From Arctopsyche grandis (taxonomy: Eukaryota > Arthropoda > Insecta > Trichoptera > Hydropsychidae): DNA of 64,000 nucleotides. The stretch lies in NCBI RefSeq assembly GCF_051622035.1, contig NC_135367.1:13444501-13508500 (forward strand), in the 5' to 3' direction. The notes beneath the pieces were generated by a model, which was not told the origin of the DNA, searched no databases, and was given only the letters and a program-made list of their open reading frames with translations. Shown in pieces: positions 20,553 to 32,159 of this stretch (positions are counted from its first letter, which is position 1; the number at the start of each line of letters is the position of its first letter). A program made the position numbers and the translations under genes.

Positions 20553-20949
20553 TGTAGGCAGGTAGTGACGTTTGCAGTGACGTTGCGATGGTCGTAGTCA
20601 GTGGTCACCAGTTGTAGCCGTGAAGGTGCGATTTTCGTTGAAGGGGTCACCAGTTATAGGACGGGTGATAGGTTTCGACTGTTTCCCGGCCTATGGAAAC
20701 TCTGTTGAGTTTTGAAGTATACTTTGTTATATGTTTAGTTATTATAAGTAATACAATCGCTAGTTGCTTGTCTTCGATGGAAGGTCTGACTGAACTGCCG
20801 TCTGTGGCTGCTGCACTGGTTTATATATGGGTAAGGTGATGTCATTTTGCTCTCGGGGATTCCTTCGGGTTCAAGGGCTTCCTTTGTGTGGCTGTGTCTC
20901 AAGGTTGCTTGATGGGTGCTTACAGTGGTGTCACCCCAATTTAGGAACA
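20553..20949 (-). repeat. LTR of the gypsy-like element
   Basis: On the minus strand it starts TGTTCCTAAATTGGGG and ends CTGCCTACA, the TG..CA form of LTRs, followed by GTGCTGACCC, the expected primer-binding position. The segment CTTAGAAAC-like/GGCCGGGAAACAGTC corresponds to GGCCGGGACA at 14320. The length of about 397 bp is typical. Confidence 0.65.
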
Positions 20950-21309
20950 ACGGGTTTCCGATTATTATTCAATAAAATTATTTTGAAAATATATGTGTAC
21001 AGCAGCAGTCACATAAAACGGAACGCTAAAGCGAAACATGTTTTTGCGTGAAATTTCGGTAATCTTATATAAAACCAAAACCGAAAGTCATTTAAATGAT
21101 AGGTTATACCATAGTGCATTCTTGTAACACCAAACGTGAAAAAAAAGGTCATAAAAATGAGTTGGGGACAAATTTAATGGGGGGCAGATTTTACGACCGT
21201 GCGTTGACTTCACGGTTAAATGAAATTTGAAATGAAAATAACACTATACATATACATTTTTAATTTTATTTCAGTCACATATTATTATCTACAAATTATA
21301 AAAAATAAA
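20950..21309. other. Non-coding; probable end of the Tc1-like element
   Basis: No host gene. The part from about 21100 on is presumably the 3' untranslated region and terminal repeat of the Tc1-like element that follows, but I could not match two terminal repeats. Confidence 0.35.
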
Positions 21310-22140
21310 TTAATATTTTGTAGCGGTTCCTTTCGATTTCATAACTTCTTTTATTCGGTTTGGCATAGAATCTACTAAAGTTTTTAAATTTACGTTTGGG
21401 AAGTCTTCGTACCATATCTTTTATATTATTTCTTTCAACGATTTAAGAGTAGTAACATTGTTCTTCCTTATCCTGTACTTGATACACATCCATAAATTTT
21501 CGATTGGATTTAAATCGGGACTATTGCCAGGCCATGGTAGTGTCTTTACACCCTTTTCTTGTAAATAGTCCCAAACCTAAAAAAAGTAAAAAAAAAATAT
21601 TTCAGTTTTTTTATTGAAATTTTGTAATTTATATTCAATGCTATCAAATAAAATGAATACTCACCAATTTAGCTCGATGACAAAGGGCAGAGTCTTCTTG
21701 AAAGATTATATCATCGGAATATGAAAGGTGGTTTTCCATCGATGGGACGAAGCTTTTTTCTAAAATTTTTTTATATCTTTTTCCATCGATGGCACCTTGT
21801 AGAAACTCCAATTGTCCAATACTATGGTACGAAAAGCATCCCCAGACCATTTGACTTGGATGATGCTTAACAGTTTTAAGGGTACAATTTTCATCATACC
21901 TTTCGCCAACTTTTCTTCGGACATACGGAAAACCATCAGGACTATAGAGGTTAAATTTTGATTCGTCGGAAAATATCACTCGTTGCCAATCTGATGGACT
22001 CCAATTTTCATGTGTTTTCGCCCATTCCAATCGATTGTTTTTCATTCTCTTGGTTAGTAGTGGTTTTTTTTGCAGCTTTCCGACCGTAGAGTCCAGCTTC
22101 TCTGTAATAAGTATTTTGCTATTTCGGTTGTTCCTTTGAA
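21310..22140 (-). pseudogene. Tc1-like transposase with an apparent 88-nt intron
   Basis: Exon 1 (to 21665) includes MKNNRLEWAKTHENW, VIFSDESKF (first D), GCFSYHSIGQLEF and FQEDSALCHRAKL (second D). Reading on gives a stop, but a GTGAGT..TTTTAG intron at 21664-21577 joins AKL in phase to VWDYLQEKGVKTLPWPGNS and NPIENLW (catalytic E), then NRIKEVMKSKGTATKY and a stop (21310-21312). Catalytic DDE residues are therefore all present. Defects: an in-frame stop after LKSLKEII, and a one-base shift in an A run near 22068, upstream of which REAGLYGRKAAK continues in another frame. The N-terminal DNA-binding half is lost. Tc1-type transposases cut and paste at TA. Confidence 0.85.
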
Positions 22141-23910
22141 CTCAAGGTTTGTTTATCTGGAGTGAACCGAATTGTATATTTTCTTTTGTTATGAGCGAAT
22201 TGCCTGCTCATACAGGACGCGATGATGGTTTGCATTTATGGAGCAATAGATGATATCATCGGCCTTGCTGAAAGCTCGTACAAGCTGTATTGCATTCCTA
22301 CAGTGCAGTCATTGTCTCTGGCGCTATCATCCAACAGAAGATAATCTTCTGTTTCTGAGCTTATTTTGTTTTGGAAGTCATTGCCTTTGATAAGGCGGTA
22401 GTTGTCTTATCGTCCTCGATCCCGCGACTTGTCTCGGGTGGTACGAAAGGTAGCTTGGGTAGCCACTGGTATTTGGTGCTTTGTAGTGTCCATTATTAGG
22501 ATGTTGCTACTGAGATTCCCGGGAATACAAGGGAAGATGGTCTCCTATGCGGGGCAAACGAATAGTGTGTCGTCTCTGCTCGCCCCGCAATGTTGGCATC
22601 CCAGCGTTGCTTCTCTGATTCAATTCGTTAATTTCCAATCCATATAGTTCCAACAAGCTTAGCTACAGATATAACAAATATACCCTTGGATTTGGAAAGT
22701 TTTTCCTGCCTGCACCAGGTTGAAAGACTCCCCGTGAGGTTCATCGACCATAATCCAGTAGGGTAAACTTTGCTTGATCTTTTTGTACATTTCGTTGTGG
22801 CATATGATTTCATCTGTGTTGTTGTCATATGCCAAGTCTTTAATGTTGGACTCATTTGAAGCCATTTTGCATGCATTGAAAATGTGTCCTCTTAGTTGGT
22901 ACACCATTAACAGCAGACCAACTCACGTCGTTAATGCATGTGGCAATTAATGACCGTTCGGTGTGTGGTGATGGTGCATGACTTCGTCCCTGGCCGTCAA
23001 AGTCGCCATCTCACTCATTTTTTGCTCCATTTAGCGGTACTTGTTGTGGATAGGCTGCCATAATAGATTCCTGGTTTCCTGCATACATGTTGGTATGAGT
23101 CGTTCTGAGTAAGTTGGATAAGGTGATATTCATTGAATCTAAGTTTGTTTGCATTGTTGCGATAGTGGAGGTGGAAGACTCTTTGGCAGTTAGAGTGTAT
23201 ATACTCTTCAACTTATTAATGGCCTCCGTATTACGCTCCACTACTTGGCCGAACTTCCGGATTGTCGATACATCAATTGGTACCGACCTCTCGCCAGGTA
23301 CCTTTCTATTGAAGGAGTTACCCAATTTGACTAACATATCAATGAGGAATGCTGGTATGTTTTGATATCTAGGATCAATTCATAATTGGGGTAGGGAGAT
23401 AAGATATCGTGATCAGGGAGTTTCTTATATAATTCAGATTGCCAATAATTAGGGAGTCCTGATATTATACTATATTCCCATTAGCAGTATAAACTACAGT
23501 ATTGTAATTCTTCTCCCCGACTAATATTGTTGTTGCTCTGTTAATCTGATAATCTGTTGTCCAGAATCATTGCATCCGAGATCTACAAAAATTGTAGATC
23601 TTGGTCGCAAAAATTGACATTGGATTTATTTTTTTTGCCCATTTCTACTTTTCGATTGGATACTTCTATGAGTATCCAAGCAAAGTGGTCTTTAGATTGT
23701 GGAGAAATGTTTGCTTCCACAAGTATTGTTCGTGATGTCCCGATTTAGCTGTGTAAGAATCCCCTTGAATTTAGTAAGTTCGTTCTCCTCGAGGGCTTTC
23801 CTGGCAACTAGCTCGTACACGGTGCTCCTCCTCATTGACGTTTTAGTCCACTCACTTGAAGAGAATTTTCTAAAAATAATTTGAATATTAAGATACAAAA
23901 ACTAATACTA
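22141..23910 (-). other. Decayed coding-like region, unidentified
   Basis: Several minus-strand frames with protein-like composition: 22659-22907 (HNEMYKKIKQSLPYWIMVD), 23011-23337 (IDVSTIRKFGQVVERN, then TLSNLLRTTH) and 23692-23898 (VYELVARKALEENELTKF). They are joined by stretches that read protein-like with stops. I do not recognise the family. 22541-22633 is shared with the gypsy-like element (19434-19527), so a decayed retroelement is the simplest explanation; an inserted viral gene is possible but unsupported. Confidence 0.35.
22541..22633. repeat. About 93-bp segment shared with 19434-19527
   Basis: Both contain GGTCTCCTATGCG, GTCGTCTCTGCTCGCCCCG and a following GGCATCCC.GCGT segment before ATTCAATTC. 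The two are diverged at roughly one base in ten. Confidence 0.75.
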
Positions 23911-24523
<613 letters not shown>

Positions 24524-24720
24524 GTTAGTGATTGTTAATTTTCATGTAATAATGTTGCCATTGTAATGTTCCTTATAGAATTTATTAATAATATATTTTA
24601 TTTATATTTTTAATATTTTAATTATTTATATTTTTAATTGTTTTGTTTTATTTCAATTCCTTTATTTTGAACAGGTAGAACTAACAAATGAACTCCAATG
24701 TGCCTTTGGTCAATTAATAA

Positions 24721-24783
<63 letters not shown>

Positions 24784-24938
24784 CAGTGGCGGCTCGTCCT
24801 AATGGGCTGCCGGGCTGCAGCCCCTCCTATAAAATTCTAAGATATATATTTAATAATACATTTAATATTTTATTTATTAATGATATTTTTTTTATTAGTT
24901 GGATGGACTTAACTATTGGGGCCTTCGACAGAGTAAAT

Positions 24939-24986
24939 ATTACTTACAATATCACCCATATCCAAAAGGGTGATATTGTAAGTAAT
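24939..24986. repeat. Perfect 19-bp inverted repeat in the hAT 5' region
   Basis: ATTACTTACAATATCACCC (24939-24957) and its exact complement (24968-24986), with a 10-base loop. Subterminal inverted repeats can bind transposase; that role here is inference. Confidence 0.85.
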
Positions 24987-25108
24987 GTTGACCGTTTTGA
25001 AGACCCCACTAACTTGTATGGTGACAGATGAATTAAAATGTTGCTGTACTGGCTGTAAAGTGTTACAGCGCCGAGCTGAACGCTGCGCAGCCCGGAGTTT
25101 CGGAACGA

Positions 25109-25154
25109 GAAAGAGAAAGAGCTATTTGCAACTGCAGATAGCTCTTTCTCTTTC
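25109..25154. repeat. 16-bp inverted repeat, GAAAGAGAAAGAGCTA
   Basis: Arms 25109-25124 and 25139-25154 are exact complements with a 14-base loop. A duplicated CAGTCGGCAG.CTTCGCCT lies just downstream (25179-25235). Confidence 0.8.
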
Positions 25155-25467
25155 ACTCACTCTGCCATTTTGGGCTGGACAGTCGGCAGCCTTCGCCTGT
25201 CTGCCGTCTACAGTCGGCAGTCTTCGCCTTCGACATTCATCTGTCAGTTTGTTTAAGATTTCGCGCGCTTGATCTTACATTTGATTAGTTGAATCGCACG
25301 ATCACAGCTTTATTCGTTTTCGTTACTCTTAATTGGTTGTGTACGAGCCCTCATCAAATCTTCGGTGAGTCGTTTTCATTTTGATAACAGCAAACTTTTT
25401 TCAAATCTGTTTAACTTTTTCTCGTAATTTTTTATTTAAATATATTAAGATTTTTTTTCTTTTAAAA

Positions 25468-26265
25468 ATGGAAGAACAAAAGAATTCAGTAAAATATTTA
25501 CAAAATTTGCACTTTTCGCGACTAGAACTTACCGAAAAAGTCGCTATAAAAGCATTAGGCTGCCTCACGCCCAATTTAATTATTTCACAGCCTGCAACTA
25601 GTAGATCTTTTAGTTACTCGCGAAAATTTAATCCAGACATTTATAAAAAATACAATTGGTTAACGAGATGTACAGAAAAAAACGCGTTATTTTGTTATCC
25701 GTGTCTTTTGTTTGGAGGCGAGTCGCCAGGCGAAGCATCTTGGACGAAAACAGGAGTTATTGACTTAAAACATTTAAACGATAAATTTAAAAACACGAGG
25801 GAAGTGTCGAACACTTAAAAAATGTGTGTAATCTCACGATTTTGGGAAGCTTGTCGGCGGGAAATAGATAAGCATAACGAAAACGTCAAAAAAAAATCGG
25901 GATGTTTTATTTAAAATTATTGATTGCGTTAAATTTTGCGGTAAATTTGAAATGCCAATGAGGGGACACGATGAAACAGATAATTCAAAAAATCCAGGAG
26001 TTTTTCGGGGGCTTCTAGAATATTCACAAAATTTCGACGATTCTTTAAAAAAACATTTTCAAACTTCTTCGGTTTTTAAAGGGACATCAAAAACTATTTA
26101 AAATTAACTTTTAGATTGTATTTTGAACGTGTGTAGGGAACAAATAAGTGCTGAAATAAAAAAAAAACAACTTATCTAGCTGTTATGGCAGATGAAACAA
26201 CCGATGTATCGATGCATTGTCAACAGGTTAATGTTTTTCGTTACGAATTAGGGGGTTAAGTTTTT
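25468..26265 (+). pseudogene. hAT transposase, N-terminal part and fragments
   Basis: An intact start from MEEQKNSVKYLQNL (25468) runs to a stop at 25818. It carries the TTF/BED-like zinc-finger region of ZMYM1-like hAT proteins (YNWLTRCTEKNALFCYPC and WTKTGVIDLKHL). After frame changes, 25930-26000 and 26180-26260 still read GHDE-like and AVMADETTDVSMHCQQVNVF, the first catalytic aspartate block. The C-terminal ERSFS dimerisation part is absent. Compare the fuller relative at 35031-37178. Confidence 0.8.
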
Positions 26266-26567
26266 GAAAGGTTTTGGGGTTTTTTTTAATCCGCGTCGCG
26301 AAACCAGCAAGAACGAATTTTTTTAACAATCTTACTGGAGTACCAGCGTATTTTTCGAAATCTTCATTGCGTTTGGACGCACCCCTTTAATGGGTGGTGA
26401 ATTTTGCTAGTTTTTTTTTCAATAATACTTAAATCCACATGTAAGTGGTCGTACGCCAAAAATTGTGCTTATTTTGTCCTGTTATGACATGATAGAATAA
26501 TTATGGTGACATTTTTTAGACATATTTTCAGTGCAGCCCCGCCACTAAAAATTATCACGAGCCGCCA

Positions 26568-26570
<3 letters not shown>

Positions 26571-26652
<82 letters not shown>
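26571..26652. repeat. (TA)n microsatellite flanking the hAT element
   Basis: Continuous TA dinucleotides that begin immediately after the element. With 24729-24779 it is probably one array split by the insertion. Confidence 0.9.
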
Positions 26653-26656
<4 letters not shown>

Positions 26657-26672
26657 ACATATACTACATATA

Positions 26673-26830
26673 GTGTTTTTACCCGGCTTCCTTCGGTATT
26701 TGAAATATAAACTGCTTAAACATGGCCAATCTAATAGTAAACATTTTATTAAATTTATTTGAATATTCATTTGTTTTTTTCTACGAACCAAACAAACATA
26801 CAAAGTCTCTTTCGAAATTATATATTAGAT
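26673..26830. repeat. Interspersed repeat, ACCCGGCTTC family
   Basis: TTTTACCCGGCTTC, then GTATTTG.AATATAAAC.GCTTAAACATGGC, then ATAGTAAACATTT. The same order is found at 55703-55930, and a shorter copy at 29050-29080. The region 26831-27308 that follows has no recognised feature. Confidence 0.7.
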
Positions 26831-27308
26831 ATCTGTACATATATTAGATTTCAGAACATGAGATAGTCAGTTAATTTTTAAGCACTACATATGTATTTTA
26901 TATATACATATATCGTATATAATAATTGTCTAATGCGTGCGTGTGTACGAAATACCTTGGAATTTTATATCGTGGAAAGAGACTCGGCATAGTGTGGGCC
27001 TATTTATAATATTTGGGTTCACATTTGTAATCTTTAAATTTTTTGAAAAAAAATCGTTTTATTAATTCATTCTTTTGTTTATGTCGGCCGATCAAATAGT
27101 GGCTTCTGTTGATTCGAATTGCGATATTTTACCGAGTGCACACAGGCCAATAGTCACATATATAATATCGCTACTTTGTGTGTCTGTCTGAGATAACGCT
27201 TGCCGTACTATAATAGTCGTTTCGATTCGACATATGTACATATGTACGTCATAGCTAAACCACTGCCAAAACGTATATAAGAATACAATAAAAAAAGAAA
27301 AAACTTCT

Positions 27309-27813
27309 ATATATTTATTTATTTAATAGTTTTGGACCATTGTGGCATTACAGGAAGAACCTAATGCGCCACAATGGCCTACATTTGAAAAATATATAAA
27401 AACATGATATAAAAACAAGTAAACTGTAAATAAAGGAAAAAAGCAAAAGCAGAAAACATGGTAAAATAAAATTACAAAAAAAGTAACAAAAGGAAAATAA
27501 TACATCATTCAGAGAGAAAAAAAAAAAAATAACAAAAGTGTAAAAATTAAAAATAAAATCCATAAATCCCATTCTTTGTTTACACTGATCAAAATTAAAA
27601 TAGTATATAAAAATGTACAAAAGAGAAAGAAAAAATAAAATAAAATAAAACAAAATATGAATAAAAAATAAAATCACAGCGAGGCCCAAATGGAAGAGAG
27701 TAGATTAAGATTCCACTCATTCATCACATTCAAATTAAGAAAGTAATGATGAGCGCAGGTTACCAGATAAATATGTTAAGATAATATCCGACAATCTACG
27801 CTCCCATACTATT
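27309..27813 (-). mobile_element. LINE 3' end, reverse orientation
   Basis: Matches 10160-10650 in reverse: TAAA tail, terminal hairpin (27334-27379), A-rich stretch and the GAGGCCCAAATGGAAGAGAGTAG segment. It ends near the position corresponding to the LINE coding end. Only untranslated 3' sequence remains; open frames here are artefacts of the A-rich tract. Confidence 0.8.
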
Positions 27814-27984
27814 TGCTACCAATGTTTCCTCTTGGCAGAGAATTTACCACCATCTATTGAAATTTATTTAATTAATTAAGGTAGGTAGATAGGTTTTATC
27901 TTTTTTCTCATATTAAATAATTAAATATAAAATTTAAATTAAATATATTTAAAAGTTATTTCAAAGCTGATCGAACCGACACAT

Positions 27985-28066
27985 TTATTTTTTTATTTTT
28001 TTTATTTAATTACTTAAAATGCCAATACCCATGCGATAATATTTCATCGGGTACAACAATAGTCTA
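27985..28066 (-). repeat. Retroposon 3' tail, CCCGATGAAATA family, copy 1
   Basis: On the minus strand: ACCCGATGAAATATTATCGC, then GCATGGGTATTGGCATTTTA, then an A-rich AATAAAAAAA tail. Copies at 28188-28258 (minus) and 30840-30900 (plus). Confidence 0.65.
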
Positions 28067-28187
28067 ATATATATTTTTGAAAGAAACTTTGTATGTATAT
28101 ATACATATATATCTTTGGTTGGGAATATCGTAAACAAGTAAAAATTTCTATGACAACAAGTCGATTTTTTTTTCGATAGTGAATTTT

Positions 28188-28258
28188 GTGTATTATATTT
28201 TTTTTATTGAATAATTTAATATGCCACAACCAATGCGATGGTATTTCATCGGGCTTAT
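28188..28258 (-). repeat. Retroposon 3' tail, CCCGATGAAATA family, copy 2
   Basis: On the minus strand: GCCCGATGAAATACCATCGC, then GGTTGTGGCATATTAAATTA and an AATAAAAAAA tail. Diverged from copy 1. Confidence 0.6.
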
Positions 28259-28408
28259 TACTAATTATAATATAAACGGCATATGTTCTACATTTTTATT
28301 TCTACAGTAAATTAAAAGTTGCAATTCTAACTCACGGCAACCCCATATAGAAATTTATTTGGTTTGCAATATTGAACGTCAATTTTAAAGTTTCGCGGTC
28401 GTTCCAAG

Positions 28409-30170
28409 ATGGAGTGTCGTCTTTGCCTAAGTCTTGAATCGCAAATTCTAATTTGGGGACCTTGTGAATCGCTAGTACAACGTATCCGGAGCTGTTGTCA
28501 ACTAGAGGTATGTACATATATAGCCAATATACTACTGAAAACTAACTATAAACCAAGACTCGTAATACTGAAAATTTTACCTTACAATTACCGATTGGAT
28601 TCAACCTGAAATCATAATTTTCTAACATCAATGCTTATGCTCGACACTGGTGAATCTAAATAACACAGATACGTTTTTAACAGGTGGAAAAAGATGATGG
28701 CCTCCCGGACAAGATATGCATATTGTGCGCATTCAAACTGGAAATATTCACCCAATTTAAAAGTGTTTGCGAGCAATCTGATATATTTTTAAGGAATAGA
28801 TTAGACTCTGACATTACAGTAAAGAAAGAAGACAAGCTAAAATATATAGTTGAAGAAATTTTTCTATCTGATGAAATCTTCGATTCTCCCTCTGAAAATG
28901 AAAATAATAATTTATGTGTCGATAGTATTGATACAAATATTGTCAAGCATACTGAAGTTATTATTAAGGTATTATGGGGTGATCCGTTACTAGAACTATT
29001 ACCATTTAGCTAGATAACACTGTTTATTTTATTAAGCACAACCGCTCGATATATTTTGTAATATAAACAGCTTAAACATGGCTTATCTACATACATATGT
29101 CAGTTTAAGCATTTGTTACCATATCAAGGCAATACACATTATATTACATATTGAAATTATTGGTGGTACATATGTATGTACATATTTATTAGTCTGGTCC
29201 TTAATTTTTAATTGTTAATCGGAATAAATATTCCGATTCTTATCAAGATTATACATATGTATGTTACATTATATTTTAAATACATATTTATAATTTTATA
29301 TAGAAATGCTATCGTAATGTAGTTACATACTTCATATTATAGTTTTGTTTATAGAATGATGTGACTTTCAAGAACAAGTTATTAGAGTGTGACATTTGTT
29401 CGATGACTTTTGGTCGTAAATCAAAACTAATTAGACACTTGAAGGATCACAGCAGAGAAAAGTCAGTGAAACATGTTCAAGCCAACAAACCGTACAGATG
29501 CGATATTTGCACAAGAACGTTCACTCGAAAACACCATCTGAAAGAACATCTAAAAATCCACTTACACAGTACAGTGAGGCCATACAAATGTGATATTTGT
29601 CCGCAGACCTTTAACCACAAACGTAATTTAATATATCACACAAAGAATCATATCAGTAAAACGTTACAAACGTGTGATATATGCTCGAAGCGGTTCAGTC
29701 ACAAGAGTTCTCTAAACAAACACTTACTACTCCACAGTCGGGAAAAGCTGTATAAGTGTGAGATCTGTCTACGGTCGTTTGCTTTTAAGAGTGATTTAAG
29801 ATATCACAAGCAAAACCACACTAGCGATGGTCTGCACAAATGTTTGAGATCCTCAAAGAAGGTTGATGGTCACGAAGTTGCTCTGAACGAACATATTTCA
29901 CAATTTCATAGTGTAGAAAACTCGTACAAGTGTCGTTTTTGTTCACAGACTTTCGTTTACAAACGCGATTTAATATGTCATGCGAAACATCACACAGGTG
30001 AAAAACTATACATATGTGATATATGTTCAGCAAGGTTCGTTCATAGAACGTCTCTAAACAAACATATAGTAAAGCATCGTGGGGAAAAGCAATACAAGTG
30101 CGAAATATGTCCGAAAGAGTTTTATTATAATTATTCATTAGTCAGACATCTAAAAGTCCACATTAAATAG
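28409..30170 (+). CDS. ZAD C2H2 zinc-finger protein, eight to nine fingers
   Basis: Exons 28409-28507, 28684-28968 and 29355-30170 (GT..AG introns, phase 0) give 399 residues. The ZAD has CRLC at 3-6 and CILC in exon 2, with IRSCCQLE ending exon 1 and GLPDKIC starting exon 2. An acidic linker leads to fingers from residue 140: CDIC..LIRHLKDH, CDIC..LKEHLKIH, CDIC..LIYHTKNH, CDIC..LNKHLLLH, CEIC..LRYHKQNH, then a degenerate sixth finger lacking its second cysteine (KCLRSSKKVDGHE), then CRFC, CDIC and CEIC fingers. It is probably a nuclear transcription factor. Exon boundaries and ZAD match the gene at 14595-16173, so the two are paralogues. Intron 2 contains a short copy of the 26673 repeat. 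Confidence 0.92.
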
Positions 30171-30837
30171 TTCTACAATTGTCTTCAAACTGCTATTTTT
30201 AATTATACATTTACTATTTAAGTATATTATATACTTGAAACACGTTTATGTAGTATCGAAACATGAAGATTCAGGGTTTTTAGATAAATGACTGATAAAT
30301 AACATCTCAATAATTTATATAGGGCGTTTAAACTGACCTGTGAAATAATTAATATTACATATTTTTATATTTATAAAGAATTTTTATCGAATTCAATTAC
30401 ATATATATATAATATGTATAATAAAGACAACAGCTGTACAGACTGTAAAATAAATTAAAATTGTATTTATTTTTATTTATTGTTTCAAACATTCAATTTT
30501 ATATTATAAGAGGCATAAATCTAGCTAAGAAATAATTTAGGGTGTATCACAGATAAAACCTATTCAAATATGTAATTAACATTAAAGCAAACCCTTTGTG
30601 TGATATACGATGATGGTCAGAATCATTGCGAACGAATCTGGACCCCGGGAAAATAATTCCGGGCCCTTTTTAAGGAAGGGGGTGAAACTTATTTTAAATT
30701 CTAAGAGGACAGCACGAAATGAATTTTGTAAGAACCACAAAGTTCAACTACATATAATGTGAAAATATAATCTACTATAATTTTTACTTTATTATTATAG
30801 TTGATTTTTTTTATGAAAATATAAAAAAAAAACTAAT
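30171..30837. other. Intergenic, downstream of the finger gene
   Basis: AT-rich 3' flank with several AATAAA-like signals (for example near 30450). No other feature recognised. Confidence 0.5.
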
Positions 30838-30900
30838 GTTGTACCCGATGAAATATCGCATGAGTGTTGGCATATTAAGTCATTAAATAAAAAAAATTCG
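30838..30900 (+). repeat. Retroposon 3' tail, CCCGATGAAATA family, copy 3
   Basis: ACCCGATGAAATATCGCATG, AGTGTTGGCATATTAAGTCA, then TTAAATAAAAAAA. Same layout as the two minus-strand copies near 28 kb. Confidence 0.65.
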
Positions 30901-30917
30901 GGTGTGACCAACCCATG

Positions 30918-31250
30918 ACTTTATCTTTGTATTTGAGGAATATAAGAAGGTTACAAAACAAAATTCGATATTGAACCGTACAGATATGATAGCGAGACAA
31001 ATTGAGTGCAAATGTATGGAAACTTGCACAAGACAAAAGTTCTACTTCCGGTTATCGGATTTTGTTCAATTTTTTTTTAATACTTAAAATCACTATCAGT
31101 ATTATACACATTAAATATCAAGAAAATAAAAATAATTTAAAAGGTTAAAATAAAATAATGAAATATTGTTTAAAAAAAAATACTACTTCCGGTTTACGAA
31201 TTCTGACCAAAACGTTAGCAGCTCTAAGTTAGTACATAAAGAATACAAAT
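30918..31250. repeat. About 330-bp interspersed repeat, copy 1
   Basis: Aligns with 50345-50680: TTGAGCGCAAATGTA-like, GGAAACTTGCACAAGACAAA, GTCGGATTTTGTTCAA, AATAATGAAATATTGTTT and GTTTACGAATTCTG in the same order. No coding capacity. 31251-31684 has no recognised feature. Confidence 0.75.
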
Positions 31251-31684
31251 ATAAATTTTCAGCTTAATACCTTCAGGGGTGTGGACAGAATACAGATGAA
31301 AACATTTTTGACCTTTCTAAGTGTAAAGAATCCCACTTCCGGTTCATTAAATTTAGTGGCTTTTATAGTTGATACATTGTTTCATTGAAAATATTTGCAC
31401 ATTGATGATAGTTCACCCGAATCATAATTCAAAATCGTTATCGTGACGTGAATTTGAGTATCTTTCAGCATTTTATCTTTCAGTAAGTACTCGACAATAC
31501 GACGTAAGCAATATTGCGCCGTATCGTCATGGCCTGTAATGTATAAGTAAGCCGATTTTGCCTTGCACTCGGCCAAAGTGTGTAAACGTGACGTGACCGC
31601 GACGTGTAGGTAGATATGAATAGAAATGTAATAAAATGACATATTTGAAACGGAGTCGTGCAGTGCTGAAGCCGTGCAGTGATG

Positions 31685-31992
31685 TTAAATATGAACAGAC
31701 CTTAAATGGATCGGGGAAGCTGTGCTATGGAACTTGTCCTTTATAAGGAGGTACACACAGTAACAGTAGATCAGATAATTCTGGGGTAAGCGGTGGTTTC
31801 GTGTGAACCTCCCGAATCTTCGAATAAATGTTATGAATCGACTTAGGCCTTTCATTTGGATCCTGAACCCACCCCTACGCAATAATTTGATAATTCGCGG
31901 CGATGGTATTTTCGGGTGCCAGATGTTCCGTGATCGAGATTTTAGTGATGTGTGCGAGATCGCTTTGTGCGGAATAATCACCGAACCGAACC
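31685..31992 (-). repeat. LTR-like or composite repeat with GGTTCGGTGATT end
   Basis: On the minus strand it starts GGTTCGGTGATTATTCCGCA near 31992, followed by TTGCGTAGGGGTGGGT and CCTCCTTATAAAGGACA, both also present at 12665-12815. It links the short-element family with LTR-like sequence, so the short copies may be ends of a longer element. Confidence 0.5.
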
Positions 31993-32159
31993 ACCCAAAA
32001 CATTGTTTTTTTTTCCCGCTGACACATCTCTAGTCATGGACAGCTCAACAGTATTAGTGGTTGGCCAGCCTGGTCATCCAATTTATCAGCTGTCAAATTT
32101 AGTTGGCAGCTGATGTGGTTGTCATGTGGTAGTTTTGTTATTATTTGTTGTTTGAATTT

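Larger units (their letters stand above)
19434..20949 (-). mobile_element. Gypsy-like LTR retrotransposon, 5' portion
   Basis: In order on the minus strand: an LTR (20949 down to 20553, ends TGTTCC..CCTACA), gag (20509 to about 19866) and a protease start (19742-19512). Reverse transcriptase, RNase H, integrase and the second LTR are not recognised. 19434-19527 is repeated at 22541-22633. The copy is incomplete and frameshifted. Confidence 0.75.
24784..26569 (+). mobile_element. Decayed hAT (ZMYM/TTF-finger type), 1.8 kb
   Basis: Ends CAGTGGCGGCTCGT (24784) and ACGAGCCGCCACT (to 26569) are inverted; a second near-copy of the right end (GCCCCGCCACT) lies at 26535-26545. It sits inside a TA microsatellite, so a target duplication cannot be judged. 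The 5' region has two strong hairpins (24939-24986, 25109-25154). The transposase is truncated after its N-terminal domain. Confidence 0.85.
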
